From Pontivivens ytuae (GTDB lineage Bacteria; Pseudomonadota; Alphaproteobacteria; Rhodobacterales; Rhodobacteraceae), in contig NZ_CP064942.1 in the NCBI RefSeq assembly GCF_015679265.1, positions 2,646,001 through 2,710,000 of the forward strand: DNA of 64,000 nt. Reading direction: 5' to 3'. Position 1 is the first letter of the stretch; each line of letters begins with the position of its first letter. Of the stretch, positions 27,276 through 36,286 are shown in pieces. The position numbers were made by a program, and so were the translations under genes. The notes under the pieces were generated by a model that searched no databases, was not told the origin of the DNA, and saw only the letters and a list, made by a program, of their open reading frames with translations.

Positions 27276-27683
27276 ATGACGAAGACGACCAAGACCCTGC
27301 TGCCGGCCGCGGCAGCGCTCGCGCTGCTCGCCGCCCCGGCACTCGCACAGGACGAAAGCTCGTTCCGCCAGTGCCAGTCCTGCCACCAGGTCACGGCCCC
27401 CGACGGCACCAACATCGTGGGCCGCGGCCGCACAGGCCCCAACCTCTACGGCATCATCGGGCGTCAGGCGGGCACGGTCGAAGGCTTCGACTACGGCGAC
27501 GGTCTGGTCGCCGCCGGTGAAGCGGGCCTCGTGTGGACCGAGGAGAACCTGGCCGCCTACATCACCAACCCGACCGACTACATCCAGGAGTTCCTGGGCG
27601 ATGACAGCACCCGGTCCCGCATGTCGTTCCGCGCGCGCAGCGGGCAGGCGGAAGTGGCGGCGTTTCTCGCGTCGGTCCAGTGA
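27276..27683 (+). CDS. Periplasmic c-type cytochrome (cytochrome c2/c554-like)
   Basis: 135 residues with a Sec signal (LLPAAAALALLAAPALAQ), one heme-binding motif CQSCH (33-37) and a probable axial Met at 116 in TRSRMSFR. GRTGPNLYGIIGRQAG after the heme site is typical of class I cytochrome c. GGAGGA lies 8 nt before the ATG. It could pass electrons between the bc1 complex and a terminal acceptor, sharing a role with the adjacent pseudoazurin. It lies only 15 nt upstream of regB, so the two are likely cotranscribed. Confidence 0.9.
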   Translation: MTKTTKTLLPAAAALALLAAPALAQDESSFRQCQSCHQVTAPDGTNIVGRGRTGPNLYGIIGRQAGTVEGFDYGDGLVAAGEAGLVWTEENLAAYITNPTDYIQEFLGDDSTRSRMSFRARSGQAEVAAFLASVQ

Positions 27684-27698
27684 CCCTGAGGGCGGCGC

Positions 27699-29111
27699 AT
27701 GAGAGATAGCCGCGCCGCCCGCAGCGACTGGGTGCGCCTGCGCACCGTCCTCACCTTGCGTTGGTGCGCGATCGCGGGCCAGCTCGCCGCCCTCCTGACG
27801 GCGACCTTCGCCCTCGGCATCGAACTGCCGCTGGAGCAATGCCTTGCCGTGCTCTTCGTCTCCGTCGCGGTGAACGTCGTGGGCGGCATCGTGCTGCCGG
27901 AGAACAAGCGGCTGTCCGCGGATTACACTACGGCGATCCTGCTCTTCGACCTCTTCCAGCTCGCGGTGATGCTGTACCTGACAGGCGGGCTGACGAACCC
28001 CTTCGTGGTGCTGATCAGCGGGCCGGTCATCATCGCGGCGACGGCGCTGCCGTTCCGCGTCGTGCTGGGACTGGGCGGCATGACCATCGCGCTGACTTCG
28101 GCGCTGATGTTCTGGTACGTGCCGCTGACGCTCGACAGTGGCGGGCCGCTGCAGCTGCCGGACATCTACCTCTTCGGCATGTGGCTCGCGGTGTCGATCG
28201 CGGTGCTCTTCTTCGGGATCTACGCGGCGCGCGTGACCAACGAGATGTTCGCGATGTCCGAGGCGCTGGTCGCGACCCAGATGGCGCTTGCGCGGGAGCA
28301 GCAGCTTTCGGCGCTGGGCGGCGTGGTCGCGGCGGCGGCGCATGAGCTCGGCACGCCGCTCGCCACCATCAAGCTCGCCGCAGCGGAGCTCGCCGATGAG
28401 CTGGAGCCCGGCTCGCCACTCGCCGAGGATGCGGAGCTGATCGGCGCGCAGGCCGATCGCTGCCGTGAGATCCTGCGCGATATGGGGCAGGCCGGGAAGG
28501 ACGACACCCACCTGCATCATGCGCCGCTCGCCACCGTGATCGACGAGGCGGCGCAGCCCCATGCGGAGCGTGGCAAGCGGGTGATCGTGCGGCTCGACGG
28601 CAACCCGGATCCCGACCGGATGCGGGAGCAGCCGACCATGACCCGCACGCCGGAGATCATCCACGGCCTGCGCAACCTGATCCAGAACGCAGTCGATTTC
28701 GCCGATAGCACCGTCTGGGTCGACGCGACTTGGGACCACGACGTGCTGCGGATCGTGGTGGGCGATGACGGGCCGGGCTACCCGCCGGAGCTGATCGGGC
28801 GCCTCGGCGATCCCTTCACCGCGGGCCGGCGCCGGCGGCGGGAGAACCGGCGCAAAGGCTATGACGGCATGGGCCTCGGCCTTTTCATCGCGAAGACGCT
28901 GCTGGAGCGGTCGGGCGCGCAGCTCACCTTCACCAATGGCAGCCAGCCGGGTCAGCGGCGGCCGCGTGTCGGCGCGCCGGAATTCGCGCGGCCGCCCGGC
29001 GCGCTGGTCGAAGTCGCCTGGCCCCGCAGCACCGTGGCCCCGCTGGAGGATGCCGCGCGCGGTGTCCTGGGCCACAACCAGCCGATCCTGCAGATGCGCA
29101 GTGCCGGCTGA
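27699..29111 (+). CDS. regB: RegB/PrrB-type redox-sensing histidine kinase
   Basis: 470 residues. About six transmembrane helices occupy 15-180, with the quinone-binding heptapeptide GGLTNPF at 96-102. The H-box AAAHELGTPLATIKL has phosphoacceptor H215, and the redox-active cysteine is C255 in QADRCREILRDMG, spaced from the histidine as in Rhodobacter RegB (H225/C265). The ATPase domain has NLIQNAVDFA, GDDGPG and GMGLGLFIAKTLL. RegB phosphorylates RegA to control respiration, photosynthesis and nitrogen fixation genes. The usual regA and senC genes are not beside it here; the upstream neighbour is a cytochrome c gene. Confidence 0.93.
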   Translation: MRDSRAARSDWVRLRTVLTLRWCAIAGQLAALLTATFALGIELPLEQCLAVLFVSVAVNVVGGIVLPENKRLSADYTTAILLFDLFQLAVMLYLTGGLTNPFVVLISGPVIIAATALPFRVVLGLGGMTIALTSALMFWYVPLTLDSGGPLQLPDIYLFGMWLAVSIAVLFFGIYAARVTNEMFAMSEALVATQMALAREQQLSALGGVVAAAAHELGTPLATIKLAAAELADELEPGSPLAEDAELIGAQADRCREILRDMGQAGKDDTHLHHAPLATVIDEAAQPHAERGKRVIVRLDGNPDPDRMREQPTMTRTPEIIHGLRNLIQNAVDFADSTVWVDATWDHDVLRIVVGDDGPGYPPELIGRLGDPFTAGRRRRRENRRKGYDGMGLGLFIAKTLLERSGAQLTFTNGSQPGQRRPRVGAPEFARPPGALVEVAWPRSTVAPLEDAARGVLGHNQPILQMRSAG

Positions 29112-29180
29112 GGGGTTTGCTTAACAGACCGTTAACCTTCTCGACGCTAGGGTGTGGGGACGGATCTGCTGGACGAACAC

Positions 29181-31202
29181 ATGCCGGACTTTTCGGACCT
29201 TCCGCTCGATTGGGCCCTGGGCCTGGCCGGGCTCGCGGTGCTCCTGATCTATGCGCTCTCGACCCTGCCGCGCCGCGCCACCGGGCGGCGGGGTGCGCCG
29301 CCGATCGATCGGCAGGCGGTGGGGCGGGAGGCGCTCTACAGCGTTGGCGCGGGCCAGATCCGCCCTGCCAACGCCGCGGCGGGCGACCCCGCGACGGAGC
29401 TGTCGTTCGACGTGTTCCTCGCCGAGCTCGGCCTGTCGGAGGATGCCGCGTTGCGGCGGGACGTAGAGGCGCTGGGCCGCGACGGCACCGCCTTCGACCG
29501 GATGAGCCCCACCCCGGACGGCCGTCACATCGCGGTCGGCGGCTGGACGCGCGGCGCGCGGGCCTGGCTCTCTGTCCTCGATGCGACGGACCAGTTCCGC
29601 GAGGCCACCGAGATGTCGCGCGCCGCCGAGCAGGAGATCGCGCGCAGTTCCGATCAGGCGCGGCTCCTGGAGAACGCGCCGCTGCTGCAATGGCGGATCG
29701 GGGCGGAAGGCGACGTGATCTGGTCCAATGCCGAGGCGCGGCGCGCGGCCGGCCTGCATGAGACGGCGCTTGACCTCGTGCTCGCCCGCCTTGCCGAGCT
29801 GCGACCCGAGGGGCAGCCTCCGATGGTGCCCGCGCGCCACCGTATCGGGATCCAGCCCCGCGATGGCAGTGTCGGGACGTGGTTCGACGTGACCGAGCTG
29901 GCGCTGCCGGGTGGCGGCCATATCGGCTACGCGATCGGGGCCGAGCAGGTGATGCGGGCGGAGGCGGCACTCGCCCGTTTCGTCGAGACGCTGACCGAGA
30001 CGTTCGCCCACCTGCCGATCGGCCTCGCGATCTTCGATCGGAACCGTGAGCTGGGCCTGTTCAACCCCGCGCTGGCGGATCTGCTGAAGCTGGATCCGGC
30101 GTGGCTTGCCGGGCGGCCGACGCTGACCGCTTTCCTCAACCAGCTGCGCGAGCGGCGGGCGATCCCGGACCAGCGCGACTACCGGACCTGGCGCTCCGAA
30201 CTGCTGGAGCTGGGTCAGCCCGGCGGTTCGCAGCACTATGCGGAGGTCTGGGTGCAGCCCTCGGGCCGCACGCTGCGGGTCAATGCCCGGCCCCATCCGC
30301 AGGGCGCCATCGCGCTGCTCTTGGAGGACATCACGCCCGCGATCTCCCTCGAACAGCATTTCCGCGAGGGGATGGAGATGCGGGAGGCCGCCCTCAGCCG
30401 CCAGCCCGGCGCCCACGCGATCCTCGACGTGAGCGGCGCGATCCAGTTCATGGATGCGGAGATGCCGGCCCTCCTCGGCCCCGCGATCAACGATATCGAG
30501 ATCGGGGCGCCGGGCGGTGTGCACCGGTTCCTCGACCGCTGTGGCGACCTCTTCGGCGGGTCTGTGCCGGGCGACGAGCTGTTGTCCTTCGTCGTCGGCG
30601 GGCAGAGCGAGCGGATGCCGATTGCGTGCGATCTGACGCGGCCCGATGGCAGCGTGGTGGTGCTGACGGCGAGCATGCTGCCCGGCGGCGGCTCCCTGAT
30701 TTCGCTGACCGAACGCATGATGGTCGCCCCCGCCGCCCCGGGCACGCTGGCCGCGGCCCTCGACGCCGCACTCAGCCACGCCGCTGGTCTGTCGGAACCG
30801 ATGGAGCGGGAGGTCACGCTCGACGATGACGGACCGGGGGAACTGCCCTGCAGCCGTCCGGATCTGGTGCGCCGGGTCGGGGTGAACCTGCTGTTGGCAG
30901 CCGTCGATCTGTCCGGCGAGAGCGAGCCGATCCGCATCGACCTGCGCTCGCCCGCTCCCGATCTGGTGGAGCTGAGCTGCGCCTGCCGCGCCGCCATGCC
31001 GCGCGCCACGACCGGTGAGCCGTCGCTGCCGCTCACACTCCTGCGCCGCTTCCTGGCGGAGGAGGGGGGCGAGGCCGTGGCCGAGACCTCCGCCGACGAG
31101 ATGTCGACGGTGTTGCGCGTCACGCTGCCGATCTCCGCCCTGATGCGCACGGTCCGCGCGCCCATGCTCGCGGCCCCCCGGCAGGAGGCGCAGGGCGGCT
31201 GA
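29181..31202 (+). CDS. Membrane-anchored PAS-domain protein, kinase-like without catalytic motifs
   Basis: About 673 residues from ATG 29181; an in-frame GTG at 29154 would add nine residues and cannot be excluded. An N-terminal transmembrane helix (WALGLAGLAVLLIYALSTL) is followed by at least two PAS domains (LLENAPLLQWRIGAEGDVIWSNAEARRAAG near 160-200 and FAHLPIGLAIFDRNRELGLFNPALADLL near 270-340), plus a third PAS-like segment. The C-terminal 150 residues resemble a degenerate HATPase region without recognisable H-box or N/G boxes. It follows regB by 69 nt in the conserved Rhodobacteraceae order regB-PAS-tsaE. It may act as a signal input protein; no function is known. Confidence 0.75.
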   Translation: MPDFSDLPLDWALGLAGLAVLLIYALSTLPRRATGRRGAPPIDRQAVGREALYSVGAGQIRPANAAAGDPATELSFDVFLAELGLSEDAALRRDVEALGRDGTAFDRMSPTPDGRHIAVGGWTRGARAWLSVLDATDQFREATEMSRAAEQEIARSSDQARLLENAPLLQWRIGAEGDVIWSNAEARRAAGLHETALDLVLARLAELRPEGQPPMVPARHRIGIQPRDGSVGTWFDVTELALPGGGHIGYAIGAEQVMRAEAALARFVETLTETFAHLPIGLAIFDRNRELGLFNPALADLLKLDPAWLAGRPTLTAFLNQLRERRAIPDQRDYRTWRSELLELGQPGGSQHYAEVWVQPSGRTLRVNARPHPQGAIALLLEDITPAISLEQHFREGMEMREAALSRQPGAHAILDVSGAIQFMDAEMPALLGPAINDIEIGAPGGVHRFLDRCGDLFGGSVPGDELLSFVVGGQSERMPIACDLTRPDGSVVVLTASMLPGGGSLISLTERMMVAPAAPGTLAAALDAALSHAAGLSEPMEREVTLDDDGPGELPCSRPDLVRRVGVNLLLAAVDLSGESEPIRIDLRSPAPDLVELSCACRAAMPRATTGEPSLPLTLLRRFLAEEGGEAVAETSADEMSTVLRVTLPISALMRTVRAPMLAAPRQEAQGG

Positions 31203-31247
31203 GCGATCACGGTTCCGCCCCGCCGCGCGCTCTGCTAGGGGAGAGCC

Positions 31248-31739
31248 ATGGACGACACTGCGCCCCTCCACCTCACGCTGCCGGATGCCGAGGCCACGGC
31301 GCGCCTTGCCGAGCGGCTGGCCGGCGGCCTGCGCGCGGGGGACACGCTGCTGCTGTCGGGGCCGATCGGTGCGGGCAAGAGCCATTTCGCGCGCGCGCTG
31401 ATCCGCGCGCTGACGACGCCGGAACAGGAGGTGCCCTCGCCGACCTTCACGCTGGTGCAGGACTACGCGACGGCGCGGGGGCCGCTCTGGCATATGGATC
31501 TCTACCGCCTCGGCGCCGTCGATGAGTTGGTGGAGCTGGGCGTGGAGGATGCGCTGGGCACCGCCGTCTGCCTCATCGAGTGGCCCGAGCGGCTTGGCGA
31601 GATGACGCCCGCGGACCACGTGGCACTGGCGCTGGAGCCTGCGGCGGACAGCGAGGCGCGGGTGGCGCATCTGAGCGGGTACGGGGCGGGCTGGACCCGG
31701 CTGCGTCCGCTGGCCGAAGGAGAATGTCATGACGCCTGA
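31248..31739 (+). CDS. tsaE: tRNA threonylcarbamoyladenosine biosynthesis ATPase TsaE
   Basis: 163 residues. TsaE is the P-loop ATPase that supports TsaB/TsaD in making t6A at position 37 of ANN-decoding tRNAs. Walker A is GPIGAGKS at 38-45; the family signature EVPSPTFTLVQDY and WHMDLYRLG follow; IEWPERLG is the conserved C-terminal block. The gene overlaps amgK by 11 nt. It begins a long tightly packed run tsaE-amgK-murU-addB-addA. Confidence 0.96.
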   Translation: MDDTAPLHLTLPDAEATARLAERLAGGLRAGDTLLLSGPIGAGKSHFARALIRALTTPEQEVPSPTFTLVQDYATARGPLWHMDLYRLGAVDELVELGVEDALGTAVCLIEWPERLGEMTPADHVALALEPAADSEARVAHLSGYGAGWTRLRPLAEGECHDA

Positions 31740-32688
31740 GCCCCGGATCGCGGCGTTTCTGGAGCGTGCGGGCCATGGCGGTGCGCCGTGCTCGATGCTG
31801 GCGGGCGACGCCTCGAACCGCCGTTATCTTCGTGTTGGTGGGATGGTCCTGATGGACGCCCCGGCGGAGAAGGGCGAGGACGTGCGCCCCTTCCTCGACG
31901 TGACGCGGCGGCTGCGCGCGGGCGGCTTCAGCGCGCCGGAGGTACTGGCCGAGGACGCCGAAGCGGGCCTGTTGCTGCTGGAAGATCTGGGCGATGCGCT
32001 CTTCGCGCGTGTGACGGGGCGGGTGGATGAAGTCGCGCTCTACGAAGCCGCGGTCGATGCGCTGGCGGGTATTCAGGCGGATGTGTCGGCTGACGGCCTG
32101 CCGCCTTACGACGAAGCGACGTATCTGCGCGAGGCGCGGCTGCTGACCGACTGGTATCTGCCTGCTCGCGGCGTGAGCCTGCAAGCGGCGGAGATAGCTG
32201 CCTACGAGGCGCTGGTGGCCGAGGCCTGCGCGGCGCTCAAGGCCGCTCCTGTGATCGTCCTACGCGATTATCATGCGGAGAACCTGTTGTGGTTGCCGGA
32301 GCGGGCGGGTGCGGCGCGGGTCGGGCTCCTCGACTACCAGGACGCGCTCGCTGGGCATCCGGCCTACGACGTCGTGTCGCTGTTGGAGGATGCCCGCCGC
32401 GATACGTCCGAGGAGTTGCAAAAGGCCATGATCCGCCGCTTCCTCGACCGCACCGGCGCCTCGGAGGAGGCGTTCGCGCGGGCCTATGCGGTGCTCGGCG
32501 CCCAGCGAAACCTGAAGATCATCGGCATCTTCTCCCGCCTCGACCGGCGGGACGGGAAGCCGGCTTATCTCGCGCATCAGCCGCGGGTCTGGGCGCATCT
32601 GCAGCGCGACCTCGCCCACCCGGCGCTCGCCGGGCTCCGCGCCTGGGTCGCGCGCCACGTTCCCGCGCCGGAGGCCGTCACCGCATGA
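31729..32688 (+). CDS. amgK: AmgK-type N-acetylmuramate/N-acetylglucosamine kinase (APH-fold)
   Basis: 319 residues with an aminoglycoside-phosphotransferase fold. The N-lobe has GDASNRRYLRV and the lobe hinge LLLLEDLGDALFAR. The catalytic loop is LRDYHAENLLW (D180, H182, N185), followed by GLLDYQDALAGHPAYDVVSLLEDARRD. In Pseudomonas and many alphaproteobacteria AmgK phosphorylates the anomeric hydroxyl of recycled MurNAc, and MurU then uridylylates it. The direct overlap with a MurU-like nucleotidyltransferase supports that assignment over antibiotic resistance. Confidence 0.87.
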   Translation: MTPEPRIAAFLERAGHGGAPCSMLAGDASNRRYLRVGGMVLMDAPAEKGEDVRPFLDVTRRLRAGGFSAPEVLAEDAEAGLLLLEDLGDALFARVTGRVDEVALYEAAVDALAGIQADVSADGLPPYDEATYLREARLLTDWYLPARGVSLQAAEIAAYEALVAEACAALKAAPVIVLRDYHAENLLWLPERAGAARVGLLDYQDALAGHPAYDVVSLLEDARRDTSEELQKAMIRRFLDRTGASEEAFARAYAVLGAQRNLKIIGIFSRLDRRDGKPAYLAHQPRVWAHLQRDLAHPALAGLRAWVARHVPAPEAVTA

Positions 32689-33386
32689 GCCTGCCGCGCG
32701 CCGCGATGGTCTTCGCCGCCGGGTTCGGCACGCGCATGGGCGCGCTGACCGCCGACCGGCCGAAGCCTCTGCTGGAAATCGGCGGGTGCACCCTGCTCGA
32801 CCGCGCGCTCGACCAGATCGCGGCGGCGGGCGTGGCGGAGGCGGTGGTCAACACCCATTACCACGCCGGTCTGGTGGAGGCGGCGCTGAGCGGGCGGCGC
32901 GCGCCTGCCATCCGGATCTCCCACGAGCCGGAGATCCTGGAGACCGGTGGCGGCCTGCTCGCGGCGCGGCCCCTGCTGCCGCCCGCGCCCGTGATGACCG
33001 TGAACCCCGACGTGGCCTGGGGCGATCCGGCGGCGGCGGTCGCGGCGCTGGCGCAGGGCTGGGACCCGGCGCGCCACGATGCCTGCCTGCTCGTCGTGCG
33101 GCGGGTGGAGACGCGCTGCCATCCCGGCGCGGGCGATTTCGATCTGACCGAGGGCGGGCCGGTGCGCCGCGGCGACCGGCCCTCGGCCGAATACGTCTAT
33201 GCCGGGATGCAGGTGATCGATCCGGCGGTGCTGGACGGGCTCGCGCCCGGCAAGTTCTCCCTCAACGTGGTGTGGAACCGGCTGCTCGCGGCGGGGCGGC
33301 TGGGGCTGGCCGTAGCACCTGGCCCCTGGGTCGATGTCGGCACGCCGGAGGGGCTGGCGGCGGCCGACGCGCTGGTGCGCGGATGA
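32685..33386 (+). CDS. murU: MurU-type N-acetylmuramate 1-phosphate uridylyltransferase
   Basis: 233 residues of the sugar-phosphate nucleotidyltransferase fold. N-terminal VFAAGFGTRMGALTADRPKPLLEIGG binds the nucleotide; VNPDVAWGD and ETGGGLLAA contribute to the active site; the C-terminus WVDVGTPEGL is typical. It would convert MurNAc-1-P to UDP-MurNAc, bypassing MurA and so fosfomycin. The start overlaps the amgK stop (ATGA) and its stop overlaps addB. The specific sugar is inferred from the pairing with AmgK. Confidence 0.87.
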   Translation: MSLPRAAMVFAAGFGTRMGALTADRPKPLLEIGGCTLLDRALDQIAAAGVAEAVVNTHYHAGLVEAALSGRRAPAIRISHEPEILETGGGLLAARPLLPPAPVMTVNPDVAWGDPAAAVAALAQGWDPARHDACLLVVRRVETRCHPGAGDFDLTEGGPVRRGDRPSAEYVYAGMQVIDPAVLDGLAPGKFSLNVVWNRLLAAGRLGLAVAPGPWVDVGTPEGLAAADALVRG

Positions 33387-36286
33387 GCGTCTATGCCGTG
33401 CCCGCCGGGGCCGATTTCACCGCCTGCCTGGTGGAGGGGCTGACGGAGCGGCTCGCTGGATTGCCGCAGCTCGAGCGGGCGCGGGCGCAGGTTCTGCTCA
33501 ACACCCGCCGGGCGCAGCGGACGGTGGAGGCGGCGCTGGCCGCCGATACGCGCTGGACCGGGCTGCTGCCTGCCATCGGGACAGTGACGGATCTTGCGGA
33601 GGGCGATGCAGTGCCGCCGCTGCGCAGGATGCTGCACCTCGCCCGGCTGGTCGCGGCGATGGTGGAGGCCGATCCGGGCCTCGCGCCGCGGGCGGCGGTG
33701 TTCGACCTCGCCAACAGCCTCGCGGCTCTGATCGACGAGATGGACGCCGTGGGCCTGCCGCCCGAGGCGCTGGCCAAGCTCGACCCCGCGGGCCATGCGG
33801 AGCACTGGCAGCGCGCGCTCGCCTTCCTGCGCATCGCGACGGAGGCGTGGCCCGAGGTGCGGGCGGAGGCGGAGGGCGGCGCGCCGGATCCCGAGGCTCT
33901 GCGTCGGGCTGCGGTGCGCGCGCGGCTCGCGACGTGGCAGGCGGCGCCTGCGCCGGGGCCGGTGATCCTCGCAGGCTCCACCGGCAGCCGGGCCTGGGTG
34001 CGGCTGCTGATGGAGGGGATCACGGCGCTGCCGCAGGGCGCGATCGTGCTGCCGGGCTGGGACTCGGACCTGCCCGCCGACATCTGGCGCGACCTGGACC
34101 TGCCCGCCGATCACCCGCAATACGGGCTCGCGCAGGTTTGCCGTGCGCTGCGGATCGACCCGGTGCACCTGCCGCTGTGGCATGGGACGGATGGCGGCGC
34201 GCGGGGGCGCCTCGTCTCGCTCGCCCTGCGCCCCGCGCCGACCACGGACACCTGGCTGGCGGAGGCTCCGGCCCGCGCGCCCGAGGTGGCGGAGGCGACG
34301 GCGGACCTCACGCTGATCGAAGCGAAGACCCCGCGGGAGGAGGCCGAAACCATCGCCTGGACCCTGCGCCGCGCGGTCGAGGCGGGGGAGACGGCGGCGC
34401 TCGTCACCCCCGACCGCGACATCGCGCGGCGCGTGACGGCGGCGCTCGACCGCTGGGGGATCGTGCCCGATGACAGCGCGGGGCGGCCGCTGCACCTGAC
34501 GCCGCCGGGGATCCTGCTGCGCCAGCTCGCGGCATTGATCGGGCGGCCGGTGCCTCCTGCCGACCTCGTGGCGCTCCTGAAACACCCGCTGGTCGGCGGC
34601 ACGGGGGAGGAGAGGCGGCTGCACCTGCGGCGTGTCATCGGGCTCCAGACCGGGGAGCGGCTACTCGACGGCCCGGCGCCGGACTGGGCGAAGCTCGCCG
34701 GGTGGGCGGAGGATCGGCGGAACGATGACGGTGCGCCCGGCTGGATCGCGTGGCTGCGCGGGGCGCTGGCTCCGCTCGGCACGGGAGGCGACGACCTCGC
34801 GGATCACATCGCCCGGCTCCGGCAGGTGGCGGAGGCGCTGAGCGGCGGCGAGGCCGGTACGCCAACCGTCTGGGACGAGGAGGCGGGCCTTGCGGCGCAG
34901 GCGGTGCTCGACCGGCTCGCGCAGGCGACAGACGCGGCGGGGCCGGTGCGGGCGCAGGATGTCGCGCGCCTCCTCGACACGCAGCTCGCGGCGGAGAACG
35001 TGCGGGCCGAGGCGTTCCTCGCCGAGCCGCGCATCCGCATCCTCGGCGCGCTGGAGGCACGGATGGTGCGCGCGGACCTCACGATCCTCGCTGGGCTCAA
35101 CGAGGGCGTCTGGCCGGGGCGGCCCGCGCCCGATCCGTGGCTGAGCCGCGACATGCGCCGTGCCGTGGGGCTGGAGCTGCCGGAGCGGGAAACGGGCCTT
35201 GCCGCCCACGACATCCAGTCGGCGCTGAGCGGTGGGCGCGTGGTGATGACCCGCGCGGCCCGGGTCGAGGGCGCGCCGACGGTGGCGAGCCGCTGGCTGA
35301 TCCGCCTGACCAACCTGATCGAGGGACTGGGGCCAGAGGGGGCGGCGGCGTTCGCAGACATGCGCGCGCGGGGATCGCGGCTGCTGGCGGAAGCGGTGGA
35401 GCTCGACCGGCCTGCGCAAACGATGTCGCCCGCCCCGCGCCCCAACCCGGCCCCGCCGCCGGAGGCGCGGCCGCGCCAGCTCTCCGTCACGCGGATCGAG
35501 ACGCTGATCCGCGATCCCTATGCGATCTACGCGCGCCATGTGTTGGGCCTGAAACCGCTCGACCCGCCGGGGCGCGCGGCGGATGCGCTGATGCGGGGCA
35601 CGGTGCTGCACGCGATCATGGAGCGGTTCGCGACTGCACTCGGCGGGGCGGAGGGGGCGGAGGCGCGCGCGCTGCTTGACCGGATCACCGAGGAGGTGCT
35701 GACCGCCGAGGTTCCGGCCCCTGCGATCCGCGCGCTCTGGCGAGGGCGGCTCCTGCGCATCGCGGATGTTCTAGTGCAGCGGGAGGTCGACCGTCGCGCC
35801 GCGGGCGTTCCGGTGGGGCTGGAGGTGCGGGGACACCGCGACCTCGCCGACCCGCCCTTCCGCCTCACCGCGAAGGCCGACCGGATCGATCGGGATGCTG
35901 CGGGCCGCTACCGCATATACGACTACAAATCCGGCAATCCGCCGAGCGAGAAGGAGGTGCGCAGCTTCGCCGTGCAGCTCCCGCTGGAGGCTTCAATTGC
36001 GCAGGCCGGGGGCTTCGCGGGCCTCGACCCCGCGCCCGTCGCGCATCTGGAGCTGATCGGCCTCGGATCTGACGCCAGGACGGTGCCGGTCGATCCGCAT
36101 CACGAGGATATCGCGCAGGCGTGGGAGCGGCTCGCGGCGCTGATCGCCGAATACGCGCAGCCTGGCCAAGGCTACATCGCGCGCAGCCGCCCGCGACTGG
36201 TGAAGTTCGCCTCCGACTACGACCATCTGGCGCGTCGGGGCGAGTGGGGGGACGCGGACGCTGCGCCCGTGCAGGTGGTGACATGA
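33383..36286 (+). CDS. addB: Double-strand break repair protein AddB
   Basis: 967 residues. AddB is the second nuclease-helicase-like subunit of AddAB, which processes double-strand ends for RecA. This alphaproteobacterial type lacks the canonical Walker A of B. subtilis AddB. The middle shows LIEAKTPREEAETIAWTLRRAVE and ILGALEARMVRADLTILAGLNEGVWPG, both typical of the family. The C-terminal PD-(D/E)xK nuclease has RYRIYDYKSGNPPSEKE. ATGA overlaps occur on both sides (murU and addA). The start at 33383 gives the family N-terminus MSVYAVPAGADF. Confidence 0.94.
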   Translation: MSVYAVPAGADFTACLVEGLTERLAGLPQLERARAQVLLNTRRAQRTVEAALAADTRWTGLLPAIGTVTDLAEGDAVPPLRRMLHLARLVAAMVEADPGLAPRAAVFDLANSLAALIDEMDAVGLPPEALAKLDPAGHAEHWQRALAFLRIATEAWPEVRAEAEGGAPDPEALRRAAVRARLATWQAAPAPGPVILAGSTGSRAWVRLLMEGITALPQGAIVLPGWDSDLPADIWRDLDLPADHPQYGLAQVCRALRIDPVHLPLWHGTDGGARGRLVSLALRPAPTTDTWLAEAPARAPEVAEATADLTLIEAKTPREEAETIAWTLRRAVEAGETAALVTPDRDIARRVTAALDRWGIVPDDSAGRPLHLTPPGILLRQLAALIGRPVPPADLVALLKHPLVGGTGEERRLHLRRVIGLQTGERLLDGPAPDWAKLAGWAEDRRNDDGAPGWIAWLRGALAPLGTGGDDLADHIARLRQVAEALSGGEAGTPTVWDEEAGLAAQAVLDRLAQATDAAGPVRAQDVARLLDTQLAAENVRAEAFLAEPRIRILGALEARMVRADLTILAGLNEGVWPGRPAPDPWLSRDMRRAVGLELPERETGLAAHDIQSALSGGRVVMTRAARVEGAPTVASRWLIRLTNLIEGLGPEGAAAFADMRARGSRLLAEAVELDRPAQTMSPAPRPNPAPPPEARPRQLSVTRIETLIRDPYAIYARHVLGLKPLDPPGRAADALMRGTVLHAIMERFATALGGAEGAEARALLDRITEEVLTAEVPAPAIRALWRGRLLRIADVLVQREVDRRAAGVPVGLEVRGHRDLADPPFRLTAKADRIDRDAAGRYRIYDYKSGNPPSEKEVRSFAVQLPLEASIAQAGGFAGLDPAPVAHLELIGLGSDARTVPVDPHHEDIAQAWERLAALIAEYAQPGQGYIARSRPRLVKFASDYDHLARRGEWGDADAAPVQVVT

